This document shows, in pieces, positions 5,038-5,572 of a DNA stretch of 5,572 nt. The position numbers and the translations under genes are program-made. The stretch's first letter is position 1. Every line of letters starts with the position of its first letter. Source of the stretch: Actinomycetota bacterium. GTDB lineage: Bacteria; Actinomycetota; CADDZG01; JAHWKV01. A model generated the notes under the pieces. That model did not search any database, had not been told where the DNA came from, and saw only the letters and a program-made list of their open reading frames with translations. The DNA is taken from NCBI GenBank assembly GCA_019347725.1, contig JAHWKV010000092.1:1-5572 (forward strand), in the 5' to 3' direction.

Positions 5038-5572
5038 ATGCACATACCCGACGGTTTTATAAACGCCACCACCTCACTGGGCGCGGGTTTGATCTCGGTC
5101 GGCGGCCTGAGCTTCGCGCTTCGCCGGGCAAAGGAATTCATGGAGGAGCGCCGCGCCCCATTGGCGGGGTTGCTGGCCGCATTCATCTTTGCCCTGCAGA
5201 TGCTCAACTTCCCAGTGGCTGCCGGCACCAGCGGCCACTTCATGGGCGGCCTTCTTGCCGCGGTCCTGGTCGGTCCCTGGGTGGCGGTGCTGGTCATGGC
5301 GGTGGTGCTGGCGATGCAGGCATTGCTGTTCGCCGACGGCGGGCTGACCGCGCTCGGGTTGAACATCTCGAACCTTGCGCTGCTTGCGCCGCTGGCGGGT
5401 TGGATCGCTTTTATCAGCGTTCGTAAGGTGCTCCCGGCGGGCCGCCGCAGCGTGGTCTTTGCGTCGGGCGTGGCGGCTGCGCTGTCGGTGTTGGCCGCTG
5501 CCTTTGGCTTCGTGGTTGAGTACGCGCTCGGCGGAACCGGATCGGCGGCCGTGGGAACCGTCGCCGGGGCAA
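5038..5572 (+). CDS. cbiM: CbiM/NikM-type nickel/cobalt ECF transporter permease, N-terminal part
   Basis: Substrate-specific membrane component of an energy-coupling-factor metal importer. The frame starts at ATG 5038 and is open to the right edge, with 178 residues visible. It begins MHIPDGF, the family's hallmark N-terminus, and continues with ERRAPLAGLLAAFIFALQM, LNFPVAAGTSGHFMGG, LLFADGGLTALGLNISN and several membrane helices. In the NikM2 structure, as I recall, Ni2+ is bound by the N-terminal amine, His2 and His67; here H2 and H67 occur at exactly these numbers, supporting both the start and nickel or cobalt as substrate. The remaining C-terminal part, and likely CbiN/CbiQ/CbiO partners, lie to the right. 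It is divergent from the second Fur-family gene, a candidate regulator. Zinc cannot be excluded given the neighbours. Confidence 0.94.
   Translation, partial: MHIPDGFINATTSLGAGLISVGGLSFALRRAKEFMEERRAPLAGLLAAFIFALQMLNFPVAAGTSGHFMGGLLAAVLVGPWVAVLVMAVVLAMQALLFADGGLTALGLNISNLALLAPLAGWIAFISVRKVLPAGRRSVVFASGVAAALSVLAAAFGFVVEYALGGTGSAAVGTVAGA

Noticed and set aside
4896..5366. Minus-strand open frame (156 codons) opposite the cbiM start
   Set aside because: It is antisense to cbiM, has no family features, and crosses the predicted divergent promoter region.
4932..5426. Plus-strand open frame (164 codons) overlapping the cbiM start
   Set aside because: It is in a different frame from cbiM. Its translation is low-complexity and Arg/Gly-rich, while the cbiM frame shows MHIPDGF and the conserved membrane segments.

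Overview
The window comes from a high-GC bacterial chromosome, most likely an actinobacterium or a close relative. The first Fur-family protein closely resembles the mycobacterial/streptomycete Zur (FurB) type, and codon use is strongly G/C-ending throughout. I cannot name a genus. Base composition and codon use look uniform, and I see no mobile element, tRNA, rRNA or CRISPR array.

Layout: (1) positions 1-1491 hold the 3' part of leuS (leucyl-tRNA synthetase), cut by the left edge. (2) A Zur-like gene on the minus strand (stop at 1500) converges on leuS with only 8 bp between the stop codons; a small perfect hairpin carries the leuS stop codon in its loop. (3) The zur-znuA intergenic region holds a perfect 15-bp 7-1-7 palindrome (1938-1952) of the Fur/Zur box type. 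It overlaps a plausible promoter whose start point would coincide with the GTG start of znuA. (4) znuA-znuC-znuB (1972-4403) form a tight plus-strand operon encoding a zinc-type ABC importer: a lipoprotein binding protein, an ATPase and a permease. The genes overlap by 4 bp or abut. (5) A second Fur-family regulator on the minus strand (4406-4864) converges on znuB with 2 bp between the stops. (6) After a 164-bp divergent intergenic region comes the start of a CbiM/NikM nickel/cobalt ECF-transporter permease (5038 to the right edge), which runs out of the window.

Working model: the first regulator (Zur) senses zinc and represses znuACB, and perhaps itself, through the palindrome. The second regulator keeps the structural Cys4 zinc site and a His-based sensory site, but lacks residues of the third metal site. 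It is divergent from a permease carrying the two histidines (H2 and H67) of the known Ni-binding NikM site. The locus may therefore pair two metal importers with two dedicated Fur-family sensors, one for zinc and one possibly for nickel or cobalt. The second assignment is inference. Most of the locus is recognisable biology; the least explained parts are the second regulator and the leader structure upstream of cbiM.
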